DNA of 64,000 bases, taken from positions 372,001 through 436,000 of the forward strand of contig NZ_QGGV01000002.1 of the NCBI RefSeq assembly GCF_003148765.1, read 5' to 3'. Origin of the DNA: Silicimonas algicola. GTDB lineage: Bacteria; Pseudomonadota; Alphaproteobacteria; Rhodobacterales; Rhodobacteraceae. Positions 37,260 through 47,947 of this stretch are shown here, one piece after another (the stretch's first letter is position 1; the number at the start of each line of letters is the position of its first letter). The notes under the pieces were generated by a model, which was not told where the DNA came from, searched no databases, and saw nothing but the letters and a program-made list of their open reading frames with translations. A program made the position numbers and the translations under genes.

Positions 37260-39926
37260 ATGACCAGCCTCAACGACATCCGCTCGACCTTCCTGTCCTA
37301 CTTCGAACGCAACGGCCACAGGGTCGTCCCGTCCTCTCCGCTCGTGCCGCGCAACGATCCCACGCTGATGTTCACGAACTCGGGCATGGTCCAGTTCAAG
37401 AACCTCTTCACGGGGCTGGAGCGCCGGGACTACACGCGGGCGACGACGGCGCAGAAGTGCGTGCGGGCGGGCGGCAAGCACAACGATCTGGACAATGTGG
37501 GCTATACCGCGCGGCACCACACCTTTTTCGAGATGCTGGGGAATTTCTCGTTCGGCGACTATTTCAAGGAAGAGGCGATCCCCTTCGCCTGGAACCTGCT
37601 GACGCAGGATTTCGGGATCGACAAGTCGCGGCTTCTGACGACGGTCTATCACACCGACGACGAGGCAGCGGCGATCTGGAAGAAGGTCGGCGTGCCCGAG
37701 GACCGGATCATCCGGATCGCGACATCCGACAACTTCTGGCAGATGGGGCCCACAGGGCCCTGCGGTCCCTGCACCGAGATCTTCTACGACCACGGCGACC
37801 ACATCTGGGGCGGGCCTCCGGGCAGCCCGGACGAGGACGGCGACCGCTTCATCGAGATCTGGAACGTCGTCTTCATGCAGAACGAGCAGTTCGAGGACGG
37901 CTCGATGCGCGCGCTCGACATGCAGTCGATCGACACAGGCATGGGACTGGAGCGGATCGGCGCGCTTCTGCAGGGCAAGCACGACAACTACGACACCGAC
38001 ACCATGCGCGCGCTGATCGAGGCGTCGGCTCACGCGACGTCCTCGGACCCGGACGGGCCGGACAACGTCCACCACCGCGTGGTGGCCGACCACTTGCGCT
38101 CGACGTCCTTCCTGATCGCGGACGGGGTGATGCCGTCGAACGAGGGGCGCGGCTATGTCCTGCGCCGGATCATGCGGCGCGCGATGCGCCATGCCCACAT
38201 GGCCGGGGCCAAGGACCCGGTGATGCACAGGCTGGTGCCGACGCTGGTGGCCGAGATGGGGCGCGCCTATCCCGAGTTGAGACGCGCGCAGCCGATGATC
38301 GAGGAGACGATGAAGCTGGAGGAATCGCGGTTCCTCCAGACGCTCGACCGGGGGCTGCGACTGCTGGACGAGGAATTGACGCGCATACCCGAGGGCTCGG
38401 ACCTTCCGGGCGAGGCGGCGTTTCGGCTCTATGACACCTTCGGCTTCCCGCTCGACCTGACGCAGGACGCGATGCGCGAGAAGAAACGCGGGGTCGACGT
38501 GGCGGGCTTCGACGCGGCGATGTCCGAGCAGAAGGCCAAGGCACGCGCGGCCTGGGCCGGGACCGGCGAGGCCAAGGACGCGACCGTCTGGTTTGACCTG
38601 GCCGAGATGCACGGCGCGACCGAGTTTCTGGGCTACGACACCGAGACGGCGGAAGGGCAGATCCTCGCCATCCTGCGCGAGGGCGTGACCGTCAACGCGC
38701 TGGAAGAGGGCGAGACGGGCTGGGTCGTGACGAACCAGACGCCCTTCTACGGAGAGGCGGGCGGCCAGGTCGGCGACACCGGCACCCTGCGCGGCGTGGG
38801 CGAGGCCGACGACATGGCCGAGGTCGCCGACACGCGGCGCTTCGCGGGCGGGCGGGTCTGGGGGCACCAGGCGACGGTCACGGCGGGAAGGCTGATCGTC
38901 GGCGCTCCGGTCGCGCTCAAGGTCGACCACACCCGCCGCTCGGCGATCCGGGCGAACCACTCGGCGACGCACCTGCTGCACGAGGCCCTGCGCGGCGCGC
39001 TTGGACCCCACGTCGCGCAGCGCGGCTCGCTGAACGCGCCGGACCGGCTGCGCTTCGACTTCAGCCACCAGAAGGCGCTGACGGCCGAGGAACTGGCGCG
39101 CGTCGAGGAAGAGGTGAACGACTTCATCCGCCAGAACGCACCCGTCGAGACGCGCATCATGACGCCCGACGACGCCCGCGCCATCGGGGCTCAGGCGCTT
39201 TTCGGCGAGAAGTACGGCGATGAGGTTCGCGTGGTCAGCATGGGCCGAGCGGTCACCGGCAAGGGGGCTGACGGCCAGACCTGGTCGATCGAGCTTTGCG
39301 GCGGCACGCATGTCCGCCGCACGGGCGACATCGGGCTTTGCGTCGTCCTCGGCGAAAGCGCGTCCTCGGCGGGCGTGCGGCGGATCGAGGCGCTGACGGG
39401 GCAGGAGGCGATGCGCCACCTTGCCGAGCAGTCGCGGCGTATGGCCGAGGTTGCGGGGACGTTGAAGACGGCGCCGGGCGAGGTGGTCGAGCGCGTGAAG
39501 GCGCTTCAGGCCGAGCGGCGGCAGTTGCAGGACGAGGTCGCGGATTTGCGCCGCAAGCTCGCCATGGGAGGCGGAGCCGCGGGCGCGTCGGAAGCCGAGG
39601 AGGTGGGCGGCGTCAAGCTTCTCGCTCAGGTGGTTTCGGGCGTCAACGGCAAGGATCTTCCTCCGCTTATCGACGAGCACAAGGCGCGGCTGGGTTCGGG
39701 CGCGGTCCTGTTGATCGCCGACGCCGGTGGCAAGGCGGTGGTCGCGGCAGGCGTCACGGACGACCTGACGGGGCGACTGTCCGCCGTCGACATGGTGCGC
39801 GTGGCGGTGGCCGAATTGGGCGGCAAGGGCGGCGGCGGCCGTCCCGACATGGCCCAGGGCGGCGGTCCGTCGACCGAGAATGCCGAGGCGGCCATATTCG
39901 CCGTGAAGAAGTTGATGGAGACCTGA
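37260..39926 (+). CDS. alaS: Alanyl-tRNA synthetase
   Basis: An 888-residue class II synthetase of normal size. The catalytic domain begins with [23 protein letters not shown] and has [20 protein letters not shown] (motif 2 region) and GMGLERI (motif 3). The editing domain carries the zinc-binding HSATHLLHE and [10 protein letters not shown] motifs. The C-Ala domain ends in the Gly-rich [15 protein letters not shown] stretch that binds the tRNA elbow. It charges tRNA-Ala and clears Ser/Gly mischarging. It starts 87 bp after the composite repeat that follows recA. Confidence 0.97.
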   Translation: MTSLNDIRSTFLSYFERNGHRVVPSSPLVPRNDPTLMFTNSGMVQFKNLFTGLERRDYTRATTAQKCVRAGGKHNDLDNVGYTARHHTFFEMLGNFSFGDYFKEEAIPFAWNLLTQDFGIDKSRLLTTVYHTDDEAAAIWKKVGVPEDRIIRIATSDNFWQMGPTGPCGPCTEIFYDHGDHIWGGPPGSPDEDGDRFIEIWNVVFMQNEQFEDGSMRALDMQSIDTGMGLERIGALLQGKHDNYDTDTMRALIEASAHATSSDPDGPDNVHHRVVADHLRSTSFLIADGVMPSNEGRGYVLRRIMRRAMRHAHMAGAKDPVMHRLVPTLVAEMGRAYPELRRAQPMIEETMKLEESRFLQTLDRGLRLLDEELTRIPEGSDLPGEAAFRLYDTFGFPLDLTQDAMREKKRGVDVAGFDAAMSEQKAKARAAWAGTGEAKDATVWFDLAEMHGATEFLGYDTETAEGQILAILREGVTVNALEEGETGWVVTNQTPFYGEAGGQVGDTGTLRGVGEADDMAEVADTRRFAGGRVWGHQATVTAGRLIVGAPVALKVDHTRRSAIRANHSATHLLHEALRGALGPHVAQRGSLNAPDRLRFDFSHQKALTAEELARVEEEVNDFIRQNAPVETRIMTPDDARAIGAQALFGEKYGDEVRVVSMGRAVTGKGADGQTWSIELCGGTHVRRTGDIGLCVVLGESASSAGVRRIEALTGQEAMRHLAEQSRRMAEVAGTLKTAPGEVVERVKALQAERRQLQDEVADLRRKLAMGGGAAGASEAEEVGGVKLLAQVVSGVNGKDLPPLIDEHKARLGSGAVLLIADAGGKAVVAAGVTDDLTGRLSAVDMVRVAVAELGGKGGGGRPDMAQGGGPSTENAEAAIFAVKKLMET

Positions 39927-39927
39927 C

Positions 39928-40215
39928 ATGCCCGCACTCTGGATCGCCCACGTCACCGTGACCGACGCCGACGCCTATGGCCGCTATGCCAAGCTGGCCG
40001 GTCCCGCCATCGAGAAGCACGGCGGGCACTTCATCGCGCGGGCCGGCCGCTTCGTGCAACTCGAGGGCAAGGAACGGCCGCGCAACGTCGTGGCGAAGTT
40101 CCCGTCGGTCGAGGCGGCCGAGGAATGCTACAACTCGCCCGAGTACCAGGAAGCACTGAGCCACGCGCGCGGCGCGGCCGAGCGCGAGCTTCTGATCGTC
40201 GAAACCACCGAGTGA
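39928..40215 (+). CDS. DUF1330 family protein
   Basis: A 95-residue dimeric alpha/beta-barrel-type protein: MPALWIAHVTVTDADAYGRYAKL, then GHFIARAGRFVQLEG and ARGAAERELLIVE are the DUF1330 landmarks. Structures of the family show a ferredoxin-like fold without a known reaction. It starts 1 bp after the alaS stop and is therefore probably co-translated. No function can be given. Confidence 0.88.
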   Translation: MPALWIAHVTVTDADAYGRYAKLAGPAIEKHGGHFIARAGRFVQLEGKERPRNVVAKFPSVEAAEECYNSPEYQEALSHARGAAERELLIVETTE

Positions 40216-40216
40216 C

Positions 40217-40693
40217 GTGAGGGCGGACACTCCGCTTGGCCAGATGATGGCGCGGCACGCCCGCGACGGCCGGATCGAGGCGATTCTCGCGCGGCCGGAG
40301 CGGCGGGCGGACATGGTGACTGTCGATGCCGCCGATCTGACCGAAGCGGGGCTGGAAGAGGACCACGCCCGACCCGGAAAGCGGGCGCTGACGCTGATCC
40401 TGGCCGAGCATCTGCCCGTCATCGCGGCTCTCGTGGGGCGGCAGGAGATCGACGCCACCCTCTTGCGCCGGAACCTCGTCGTCTCGGGTCTGAACCTGTC
40501 GGCTCTCAAAGAGCGCACCCTTCTCATCGGCACGGCAGAGGTGAGGGTGACCGGCCCCTGCGCGCCCTGTTCCCGGATGGAAGAGGCGCTTGGTCCAGGC
40601 GGCTATTCCGCGATGCGCGGACATGGCGGTATGACGGCCGAGGTCGTCTCGCCCGGCCGCATCCGTGTCGGCGATGCGGTTCTTCCGCTCTAG
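40217..40693 (+). CDS. MOSC domain-containing protein
   Basis: A 158-residue MOSC (molybdenum cofactor sulfurase C-terminal) domain protein. Visible are RPGKRALTLILAEHLPVIAAL, RRNLVVSGLNLSALK and the conserved cysteine region VTGPCAPCSRMEEALGPGG. The domain handles sulfur or Moco-bound ligands, as in YiiM and mARC, but the substrate is unknown. It starts with GTG 40217, 1 bp after the DUF1330 stop; ATG codons at 40244 and 40247 (MMARHARDGR) are alternatives. Its stop overlaps the convergent PEP-mutase-like gene by 4 bp. Confidence 0.85.
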   Translation: MRADTPLGQMMARHARDGRIEAILARPERRADMVTVDAADLTEAGLEEDHARPGKRALTLILAEHLPVIAALVGRQEIDATLLRRNLVVSGLNLSALKERTLLIGTAEVRVTGPCAPCSRMEEALGPGGYSAMRGHGGMTAEVVSPGRIRVGDAVLPL

Positions 40694-41484
40694 CTCAACA
40701 GGGCGTCGACCTCGCTTCCGGACATGCCGTTCGTCAAAGCGGTGAAGTCGCCCGCTCCGAACATGGCCTTTCCCGCGTCGCGGATCACTCGGTGCGTGAC
40801 GCGCGCGAGCGCCGAGCCGAGGGACAGGCGCGCCGCGCCCATGGCGGCGAACTCGGCGCGGGACATCCGGGCATAGGGACCGGCCACCAGCACGTTGACG
40901 GGCTTCCCGGTCGCGGCGATCACGCGCTTCAGGTCGTCGACCGTCTTCGGCAGAGGCACATAGAGGCAATCCGCGCCAGCGGCGTCGAAGGCCCGGATGC
41001 GGGCCAGCGCCTCGTCGATGTCGTAGTGCCCGTTCAACACCCCGTCCGCGCGGGCGACGAGGACGAAGTCGCGGGGCAGGGCGCGGGCGGCGGAGGCGGC
41101 GGCGCGTATGCGCTCGACGGCCTCGTCGCGAGGATAGGCCCGGTCGTCGGGAAGGGCGGCATCCTCGATCGAGATGCCGGCGAGCCCGACCTCGGCGGCG
41201 AGGCGCACCGTCTCGGCCACATCGTCGGGTGCGTGGCCGAAGCCGTTCTCGAAGTCGCCCGACACAGGGACGGAGACGGCGGCGACCAGCGCCTCGGCAT
41301 GGGAAAGCGCTTCGTCCCGCGACACCGTCCCGCCGTCGGGCCGGCCGAGCGTGAAGGCGTGGGCAGCCGACGAGGTTGCGATGGCGGGGGCGCCGAGCGC
41401 CGCGAGCATCCGGGCCGAGCCCGCGTCCCAGGCGTTTGCCAAGATGAAGGGGTCGCCTTTGCGGTGAAGGTCTCGGAACGTCAT
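40690..41484 (-). CDS. Isocitrate lyase/PEP mutase family protein
   Basis: A 264-residue (beta/alpha)8 enzyme of the PEP mutase/isocitrate lyase superfamily. Motifs: ILANAWDAGSARMLAALG, SSAAHAFTLGRPDGG, the metal-site DFENGFG (cf. DxDxGYG), AGISIEDA and FVLVARAD. The catalytic KKCGH/KRCGH cysteine motif of true lyases is absent, as in the many oxaloacetate-decarboxylase-like or unassigned members. Reaction unknown; C-C or P-C chemistry on a 2-oxo acid is expected. Its start overlaps the aminotransferase stop by 4 bp, so the two are coupled. Confidence 0.85.
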   Translation of the reverse strand: MTFRDLHRKGDPFILANAWDAGSARMLAALGAPAIATSSAAHAFTLGRPDGGTVSRDEALSHAEALVAAVSVPVSGDFENGFGHAPDDVAETVRLAAEVGLAGISIEDAALPDDRAYPRDEAVERIRAAASAARALPRDFVLVARADGVLNGHYDIDEALARIRAFDAAGADCLYVPLPKTVDDLKRVIAATGKPVNVLVAGPYARMSRAEFAAMGAARLSLGSALARVTHRVIRDAGKAMFGAGDFTALTNGMSGSEVDALLS

Positions 41485-42656
41485 GCGGCCTGCCTTTTCA
41501 ATGTATTGTGGAAATTCGCCAATGTCGTCAGCGCTGCATCGAGACGGTCGTCCGCCACCGTCAGCGCGATCCGGAGATGTCCCGCCGCTGCACGGCCAAA
41601 GCTTTCGCCCGGCATGACGGCGATGGCATGGGTGTCGAGCAGGCGGTCGGCGAACGCCTCGCCCGACAGGCCCGTGGGCCGGATGTCCGCCATGACGTAC
41701 ATGCTGGCCGTCGAAGGCACCACACGCACCCCAGCGGACGAAAGGACACGCATGGCCAGGGCGTGACGCCGCCGGAAGGGTGCGGCGATTGCGGTTTCAA
41801 GCGCCTCGCCCCGTGCCAGAGCGAAAAGGCCCGCGTCCTGGACGAAGCCGGGGACGCCGTAGGTCGTATGTGTCGTCAGGTTGATCGCGTGCGCGATGGC
41901 CTCCTCCGGGCCCGCCAGCCAGCCGAGGCGGCTTCCGGTCATCGCGTGGCTCTTCGACAGCGAGCCCACCACAAGGGTGCGCTCCGCGAGGCCCGGCAGG
42001 GCGCGGGGCGACAGGTGCGCGCCACTCCAGACCTGTGTGTCGTAGACCTCGTCCGACACGATCCAGAGGTCATGCGCGCGCGCTACCTCGCCGATGCCGT
42101 CAAGCGTGGCGCGGTCGTAAACCACTCCGGTCGGGTTGTTGGGCGAGTTGACGAGGATGGACCGCGCCGGAAGTGCCGCCTCGATCGCCGCCGGGTCGGG
42201 CCGGAAGTCGCGCTCGGCCTCTGCGGCGACCGTCACGGCTATTGCGCCTGCGGCCCGGATCGTGCCGGGGTACGTCGCGTAGTAGGGGTCGATGAAGAGG
42301 GCCCGGTCGCCCGGATCGCAGGCGACGACATGCGCGGCGAAAAGGGCCGCCTGACCGCCCGGCGTGATGACGACATTGCGCCGCGAGGTTGGAACGCCCG
42401 TCCGCGCCTCGATCCGCGCGGCGACCGCAGTGCGCAAGGCATCCGTGCCGGGCAGGGCGGCGTAGCCCGTGTGACCGCCCGCCGCCGAGGCGCGCATGGC
42501 TTCGAGGATCGAGGGATCGGTGCGGACGTCGTGCTCGCCGATGGTCAATTCGGTCACGGAGACGCCCTCCGCGATCATGCGGCGCGCCTTGCGATAGAGG
42601 TCCCAGCCGTCGGGGCCGCCGCCCGTCAGACCGGCGATGCGGTCGGAGACTTTCAT
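41481..42656 (-). CDS. PLP-dependent aminotransferase, class I/II
   Basis: A 391-residue fold-type I aminotransferase of the aspartate aminotransferase group. Pyridoxal-binding features: NVVITPGGQAALF, VNSPNNPTGVVYD, SDEVYDTQVW and the Schiff-base lysine in VVGSLSKSHAMTGSRLGW; the C-terminal substrate Arg is in HLRIALT. The amino-acid substrate is not evident. It is translationally coupled to the downstream PEP-mutase-like gene and lies 92 bp after typA. A hairpin covers the region just before its ATG and no clear ribosome site is visible. Confidence 0.88.
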   Translation of the reverse strand: MKVSDRIAGLTGGGPDGWDLYRKARRMIAEGVSVTELTIGEHDVRTDPSILEAMRASAAGGHTGYAALPGTDALRTAVAARIEARTGVPTSRRNVVITPGGQAALFAAHVVACDPGDRALFIDPYYATYPGTIRAAGAIAVTVAAEAERDFRPDPAAIEAALPARSILVNSPNNPTGVVYDRATLDGIGEVARAHDLWIVSDEVYDTQVWSGAHLSPRALPGLAERTLVVGSLSKSHAMTGSRLGWLAGPEEAIAHAINLTTHTTYGVPGFVQDAGLFALARGEALETAIAAPFRRRHALAMRVLSSAGVRVVPSTASMYVMADIRPTGLSGEAFADRLLDTHAIAVMPGESFGRAAAGHLRIALTVADDRLDAALTTLANFHNTLKRQAA

Positions 42657-42748
42657 GGCCCGAGTGGGACAAAAGCCCGCACTCGAGTCAAATCAAGGTT
42701 CGAGCCTGCACCCATCACCGTCCGGCATGGGTCGCAGCCGGAGGCGCG

Positions 42749-44566
42749 TCAGCCCGCCCGAGCCGCGCGTTTCCGTTCGTGGGGATCGAGGAAGCGCTTG
42801 CGCAGCCGGATCGCATTCGGCGTGACCTCGACCAGTTCGTCGTCGTCGATATAGGCGATGGCCTGTTCCAGCGACATGGTGATGGGCGTCGTCAGCCGCA
42901 CCGCCTCGTCCGTGCCCGAGGCGCGAACGTTGGTCAGCTTCTTGCCCTTCAGCGGGTTCACGTCGAGATCGTTGTCCCGGCTGTGCTCGCCGATGACCAT
43001 GCCCTCGTAGACCTGCTCCTGCGCACCGATGAAGAGGCGACCGCGCTCTTCGAGCCCCCAGAGTGCGTAGGCGACCGAGACGCCGTCCTCCATCGAGATC
43101 AGCACGCCCTGCCTGCGACCCTGGATCGGGCCCTTGTACGGCTGCCAGGAGTGGAAGACGCGGTTCAGGACGCCCGTGCCGCGCGTGTCGGTCAGGAACT
43201 CGCCGTGATAGCCGATAAGCCCGCGCGACGGGATCAGCGCCACGATCCGGGTCTTGCCCGTGCCCGCGGGCTTCATCTCGGTCATGTCGCCCTTGCGGGG
43301 GCCAGTCAGCTTTTCGATCACGGCGCCGGTATAGTCGTCGTCGACGTCGATGGTCACTTCCTCGACCGGCTCGTGACGTTCGCCATCGATCTCGCGGAAG
43401 ATCACCTGTGGGCGCGATATGGACAGCTCGAACCCCTCGCGGCGCATGTTCTCGATCAGGACGCCCATCTGAAGCTCGCCTCGTCCCGAAACCTCGAAGG
43501 CCTCGCCGCCGGGGGTGTCCTTGACGCGGATGGCGACGTTGGTCTCGGCCTCCTTCATCAGGCGCTCGCGGATGACGCGGCTCTGCACCTTCTTGCCGTC
43601 GCGGCCGGCAAGCGGGCTGTCGTTGATGCCGAAGGTGACGCTGATCGTCGGCGGGTCGATGGGTTGCGCGGGAATCGCGTCCTCGACCGCCAGGGCGCAG
43701 ATCGTGTCGGCCACGGTCGCCTTGGTCATGCCGGCAATCGAAACGATGTCGCCGGCAAGCACCTCGTCGACCGATTGCTGAGCCAGGCCGCGGTAGGCGA
43801 GAATCTTCGTCACGCGGAACTGCTCGACCTTCTGGCCGACGCGAGACAACGCCTGGACCGTCGCGCCGACCTTGAGGCGGCCCGACTCGACACGTCCCGT
43901 CAGGATCCGCCCGAGATAGGGGTCGGCCCCGAGGGTCGTCGCCAGCATCCGGAAATCCTCGCCGTCGCGCTTCTGTTGCCGGGGGCGGGGAACGTGGTGG
44001 ACGATGAGGTCGAAGAGCGCCGAGAGACCCTTTCTCGGCCCGTCAAGCTCGGCGTCGGCCCAGCCGGAGCGGCCCGAGGCGTAGAGGTGCGGGAAGTCGA
44101 GTTGGTCCTCGTCGGCGTCGAGCGCCGCGAAGAGGTCGAAGACCTCGTTCAGGGCGCGGTCGGGCTCGGCGTCGGGCTTGTCGACCTTGTTCAGCACCAC
44201 GATCGGGCGCAGGCCGAGGGCGAGCGCCTTTGAGGTGACGAACTTCGTCTGGGGCATCGGGCCTTCGGCCGCGTCGACCAGGAGGACCACGCCGTCGACC
44301 ATCGACAGGATGCGCTCGACCTCGCCGCCGAAGTCGGCGTGGCCTGGCGTGTCCACGATGTTGATGCGCGTGCCGCGCCAGAGAACCGAGGTGCACTTGG
44401 CGAGGATTGTGATGCCCCGCTCGCGTTCGAGATCGTTCGAATCCATCGCGCGCTCGGCCACCGCCTCTCCGACGCGGAAGGCGCCGGACTGCTTGAGCAG
44501 CTCGTCGACAAGGGTCGTCTTGCCGTGGTCGACGTGCGCGATGATGGCGATATTGCGGAGTTCCAT
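42749..44566 (-). CDS. typA: Ribosome-associated translational GTPase TypA/BipA
   Basis: A 605-residue TypA/BipA: the G1 motif AHVDHGKTT, switch [13 protein letters not shown]4 NKVDK, an EF-G-like domain II, domains III and V, and the unique C-terminal domain ([37 protein letters not shown]). It binds the 70S ribosome and is needed for growth under cold or other stress and for 50S assembly. The start is ATG 44566 ([12 protein letters not shown]); the longer frame upstream runs into the intergenic region shared with cysS, which is divergent. Confidence 0.95.
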   Translation of the reverse strand: MELRNIAIIAHVDHGKTTLVDELLKQSGAFRVGEAVAERAMDSNDLERERGITILAKCTSVLWRGTRINIVDTPGHADFGGEVERILSMVDGVVLLVDAAEGPMPQTKFVTSKALALGLRPIVVLNKVDKPDAEPDRALNEVFDLFAALDADEDQLDFPHLYASGRSGWADAELDGPRKGLSALFDLIVHHVPRPRQQKRDGEDFRMLATTLGADPYLGRILTGRVESGRLKVGATVQALSRVGQKVEQFRVTKILAYRGLAQQSVDEVLAGDIVSIAGMTKATVADTICALAVEDAIPAQPIDPPTISVTFGINDSPLAGRDGKKVQSRVIRERLMKEAETNVAIRVKDTPGGEAFEVSGRGELQMGVLIENMRREGFELSISRPQVIFREIDGERHEPVEEVTIDVDDDYTGAVIEKLTGPRKGDMTEMKPAGTGKTRIVALIPSRGLIGYHGEFLTDTRGTGVLNRVFHSWQPYKGPIQGRRQGVLISMEDGVSVAYALWGLEERGRLFIGAQEQVYEGMVIGEHSRDNDLDVNPLKGKKLTNVRASGTDEAVRLTTPITMSLEQAIAYIDDDELVEVTPNAIRLRKRFLDPHERKRAARAG

Positions 44567-44727
44567 GTCGGACCTTTTTCGGGTGTCGGGCGGGGGCCTA
44601 GCCCGGCCACAAGGGATATGCCAGCGGAAAACCCCGCCGCGACGGTGCGTCCCCAAGCGACCGTGGCAAAGAGCCACCGGCGGATTTCTCTTCCCACATG
44701 TGCATCGATCGGGTAGGGACAAGGCCC

Positions 44728-44772
44728 ATGACCCGAGCGATCTGCATCATTCGCTGCATTATCATCCGCTGA
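44728..44772 (+). CDS. Candidate leader peptide upstream of cysS-cimA (14 aa)
   Basis: ATG 44728 opens a 14-codon frame, [14 protein letters not shown], ending in TGA 44770-44772. A GGGACAAGG sequence lies 5-13 nt before the ATG. Five of 14 residues are Ile and two are Cys. The genes that follow, 81 bp downstream, are cysS (needs cysteine) and cimA (isoleucine precursor pathway), so the codon content fits both. A strong hairpin (44780-44830) follows the stop. This is the design of ribosome-mediated attenuation leaders. No protein function is implied. Direct evidence is the sequence alone. Confidence 0.6.
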   Translation: MTRAICIIRCIIIR

Positions 44773-44779
44773 CAACAGT

Positions 44780-44830
44780 CGCGCGGGCCGGTCCTTTCCA
44801 CTCTCCATCGACCTTGGTAAAGCCCGCGCG
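44780..44830 (+). promoter_or_regulatory. Long-stem hairpin between leader peptide and cysS
   Basis: CGCGCGGGC (44780-44788) pairs with GCCCGCGCG (44822-44830); inside the 33-nt loop GGTC and GACC can also pair. No T-run follows, and the structure ends 23 nt before the cysS ATG, so control of translation or a Rho-dependent event is more likely than intrinsic termination. Confidence 0.5.
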
Positions 44831-44853
44831 GGACGCCCTCCCGAGGATCGAGC

Positions 44854-46239
44854 ATGACCGAGATCAGACTGACCAACACCGCGACCCGCCGGAAGGACCC
44901 GCTGGAGCCTCTCGTCGTTGAGGGCAAGCCGTCGATGTATGTCTGCGGACCCACGGTCTATGACCGCGCGCATATCGGGAACGCGCGGCCCGTCATCGTC
45001 TTCGACGTGCTGTTCCGGCTTCTGCGCCACGTCTACGGCGCGGAGAACGTGACCTACGTCCGCAACGTCACCGACGTGGACGACAAGATCAACGCGCGCG
45101 CCACTGAGAGCGGCCGGACCATCCGCGAGATCACGGACGAGACCGCGGCCTGGTATCTGGAGGACATGGCGGCTGTGGGCGCGCTGGAGCCCACGGCGAT
45201 GCCGCGGGCGACCGAGTGGATCGCCCAGATGGTCGCGATGATCGAGGGGCTGATCGCGAGCGGCCACGCCTACGAGGCCGAGGGGCATGTCCTGTTTCGC
45301 GTTCGGTCCTACGACGACTACGGCAAGCTGTCCGGCCGATCCGTCGACGACATGATCGCGGGCGCCCGCGTCGAGGTGGCGCCTTACAAGGAAGACCCGA
45401 TGGACTTCGTCCTCTGGAAGCCTTCGACCGACGACCTTCCGGGCTGGGAGAGCCCCTGGGGCCGGGGGCGGCCCGGCTGGCACATCGAGTGCTCGGCGAT
45501 GGCGCAGGGACTTCTGGGCGAGAGCTTCGATATCCACGGCGGCGGAAACGACCTGATCTTCCCGCACCACGAAAACGAGATCGCGCAGTCGAAATGCAGC
45601 GGTCACGCCTTCGCGCGGATCTGGCTGCACAACGAGATGCTTCAGGTCGAGGGCAAGAAGATGTCGAAGTCGCTCGGCAACTTCTTCACGGTGCGCGACC
45701 TGCTGGACCAGGGTATCCCGGGCGAGGTGATCCGCTTCGTGTTCCTGTCGACGCACTACCGCAAGCCGATGGACTGGACCGAAAAGAAGCGGGTGGAGGC
45801 GACGAACCGTCTGGCGGCGTGGTTCCGCAAGACGGATGGCGTCGAGCCGGCGAAGGTCGTGCCGACAAGCGTCGTGACGGCGCTGGCGGACGACCTGAAC
45901 ACGCACCTCGCGATGGTCGAGATGAATTCCTTCTCGGCCCCCTACCTCAAGGCCGCGATGCAACTCCTTGGATTTCCTGAAGCCGAGGACGTCGACTGGT
46001 TCCGCGCTCTCGAGCCCGAATTCGTCAGCACGGCGACGGGCGAAGGGCCTCATGCCGATCTGCTGGTGCCGCTCCTCCGCCGCTGGCAGGCGCTGCGCGA
46101 GGCGCGGGATTTCGCGGCGGCGGATGCGTTGAAGGCTCAGTTGGAGGGCGCCGGGCTGAAGCTGTCGGCGAAGGACGGCGAAGCCAGTGCCGAGATCCTG
46201 CCGGAGTTCGACGCGGGCCGGCTGGAGGGCGTGGAATGA
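44854..46239 (+). CDS. cysS: Cysteinyl-tRNA synthetase
   Basis: A 461-residue class I synthetase of normal length. The zinc site begins with YVCGPTVYD, the HIGH motif is AHIGNARP, the second zinc cluster is [10 protein letters not shown] with [11 protein letters not shown], and the KMSKS loop is [11 protein letters not shown]. It charges tRNA-Cys. Preceded by GAGGATCGAGC as ribosome site and by a candidate Ile/Cys leader peptide. Its stop overlaps the start of cimA (ATGA), a coupling of Cys-tRNA synthesis with isoleucine-precursor synthesis. Confidence 0.96.
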   Translation: MTEIRLTNTATRRKDPLEPLVVEGKPSMYVCGPTVYDRAHIGNARPVIVFDVLFRLLRHVYGAENVTYVRNVTDVDDKINARATESGRTIREITDETAAWYLEDMAAVGALEPTAMPRATEWIAQMVAMIEGLIASGHAYEAEGHVLFRVRSYDDYGKLSGRSVDDMIAGARVEVAPYKEDPMDFVLWKPSTDDLPGWESPWGRGRPGWHIECSAMAQGLLGESFDIHGGGNDLIFPHHENEIAQSKCSGHAFARIWLHNEMLQVEGKKMSKSLGNFFTVRDLLDQGIPGEVIRFVFLSTHYRKPMDWTEKKRVEATNRLAAWFRKTDGVEPAKVVPTSVVTALADDLNTHLAMVEMNSFSAPYLKAAMQLLGFPEAEDVDWFRALEPEFVSTATGEGPHADLLVPLLRRWQALREARDFAAADALKAQLEGAGLKLSAKDGEASAEILPEFDAGRLEGVE

Positions 46240-47870
46240 CGCCAGAGCGCCTCTCCCTCTTCGACACCACGCTCCGGGACGGGCAGCAGACGCAGGGCGT
46301 CCAGTTCTCGGCCAACGAGAAGACCCAGATCGCGCAGGCGCTGGACGCGCTCGGTGTCGACTACATCGAGGGCGGCTGGCCGGGGGCGAACCCGACCGAC
46401 AGCGCCTTCTTCGACCAGAGGCCGCAGACGCGCGCAACCTTTACGGCCTTCGGCATGACCAAGCGTGCGGGCCGGTCGGCGGCGAACGACGACGTCCTCG
46501 CCGCCGTCCTGAACGCCAACACCCCCGCCGTGTGCCTCGTCGGCAAGACCTACGATTTCCACGTCGACACCGCGCTGGGGATCACGCTGGAGGAGAATCT
46601 CGCGAATATCCGCGAGAGCATCGCCCATCTCGTCGCCCAAGGGAGAGAGGCGCTGTTCGACGCCGAGCATTTCTTCGACGGATGGTCGGCCAACCGCGCC
46701 TATGCGCTCGACTGCCTGATCGCGGCACGGGACGCGGGCGCGCGGTGGATCGTCCTGTGCGACACCAACGGCGGCACACTGCCCGCCGACGTAGGACGCA
46801 TCACGGCCGAGGTGATCGCGGCGGACATCCCCGGCGAGCGCCTGGGCATCCACACCCACGACGACACCGGCAACGCCGTGGCGGCGAGCCTCGCCGCCGT
46901 CGACGCCGGCGCGCGGCAGATCCAGGGCACGCTGAACGGCCTGGGCGAGCGCTGCGGCAACGCGAACCTCACCACGCTGATCCCAACGCTTCTGCTGAAG
47001 GAGCCCTACGCCAGCCGGTTCGAGACCGGGGTGACGCCCGACGCGCTGGCGCGCCTGACACGGACGAGCCGGATGCTCGACGACATCCTGAACCGCATTC
47101 CGCTGCGCAGCGCGCCTTACGTCGGCGCTTCGGCCTTCGCTCACAAGGCCGGGCTTCACGCGAGCGCCATCGTCAAGGACCCGACGACCTACGAGCATGT
47201 GGCGCCGGAAATCGTGGGCAATGCGCGCATCGTGCCGATGTCGAACCAGGCCGGGCAGTCGAACCTCTTGCGGCGCCTGTCCGAAATGGGGATCGAGGCC
47301 GAGAAGGGCGACCCTGCCCTGGGCCGCATCCTCGACACGGTGAAGGAGCGCGAGGCGCAGGGCTTCGCCTACGACAGCGCGCAGGCCAGCTTCGAATTGT
47401 TGGCGCGAAAGGGGCTCGGCCTCGCGCAGGACTTCTTCGACGTCGAGCGCTATCGCGTCATCTCGGAGCGCCGGCGCAACGCCAAGGGCGAGATCGTGGT
47501 CGAATCCGAGGCGGTCGTGACTATCTCGACCCGCGACGGTCCGGTCACGAGCTACTTCAAGAACGAGCATCCGCAGGAGATGCAGGACGACGGCCCGGTG
47601 AACGCGCTGTGGCAGGCGCTGAAGTCGGACCTGGGACCCTGGCAGGCGCGGATCGACGACATGCGGCTGACCGACTTCAAGGTGCGGATCACGCAAGGCG
47701 GCACCGAGGCCGTGACGCAGGTGGTCATCGACTTCGCCGACGACGAGGGCCGGGCCTGGGCCACGGTCGGCGTGTCGGCCAACATCGTCGACGCCTCGTT
47801 CCAGGCGCTGGTGGACGCGATCGAGTGGAAGCTCGTGCGGGACACGGCGGTGTCCAAGGCGGCGGAGTGA
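46236..47870 (+). CDS. cimA: (R)-citramalate synthase
   Basis: A 544-residue member of the 2-isopropylmalate/homocitrate synthase superfamily, of the long citramalate synthase type. The active-site start is [18 protein letters not shown], the metal-binding [11 protein letters not shown] is complete, followed by [15 protein letters not shown]; the C-terminal third (from about residue 390) is the allosteric LeuA-dimer domain. It condenses pyruvate and acetyl-CoA to citramalate, a threonine-independent route to 2-oxobutyrate and isoleucine. Expected to be feedback-inhibited by Ile. It is coupled to cysS by a 4-bp overlap. 2-isopropylmalate synthase is the alternative call but less likely. Confidence 0.9.
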   Translation: MTPERLSLFDTTLRDGQQTQGVQFSANEKTQIAQALDALGVDYIEGGWPGANPTDSAFFDQRPQTRATFTAFGMTKRAGRSAANDDVLAAVLNANTPAVCLVGKTYDFHVDTALGITLEENLANIRESIAHLVAQGREALFDAEHFFDGWSANRAYALDCLIAARDAGARWIVLCDTNGGTLPADVGRITAEVIAADIPGERLGIHTHDDTGNAVAASLAAVDAGARQIQGTLNGLGERCGNANLTTLIPTLLLKEPYASRFETGVTPDALARLTRTSRMLDDILNRIPLRSAPYVGASAFAHKAGLHASAIVKDPTTYEHVAPEIVGNARIVPMSNQAGQSNLLRRLSEMGIEAEKGDPALGRILDTVKEREAQGFAYDSAQASFELLARKGLGLAQDFFDVERYRVISERRRNAKGEIVVESEAVVTISTRDGPVTSYFKNEHPQEMQDDGPVNALWQALKSDLGPWQARIDDMRLTDFKVRITQGGTEAVTQVVIDFADDEGRAWATVGVSANIVDASFQALVDAIEWKLVRDTAVSKAAE

Positions 47871-47885
47871 GACCGGGAGCGGGCT

Positions 47886-47947
47886 GGGGGCTCTGCCCCC
47901 GACGGCCTTCGGCCGTCTCCCCCGGGATATTTGGGGACCGATGATGG
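47886..47947 (+). repeat. Composite intergenic repeat, copy 2 (after cimA)
   Basis: GC hairpin GGGGGC-TCT-GCCCCC (47886-47900), second hairpin GACGGCC-TTC-GGCCGTC (47901-47917), then the box CCCCCGGGATATTT (47919-47932) with tail GGGGACCGATGATGG running into the start codon of the next gene. Same order as copies 1 and 3. Confidence 0.7.

Noticed and set aside
35994..39956. A 1320-codon open frame on the minus strand opposite recA and alaS.
   Set aside because: Shadow of two highly conserved genes; no recognisable domain or ribosome site.
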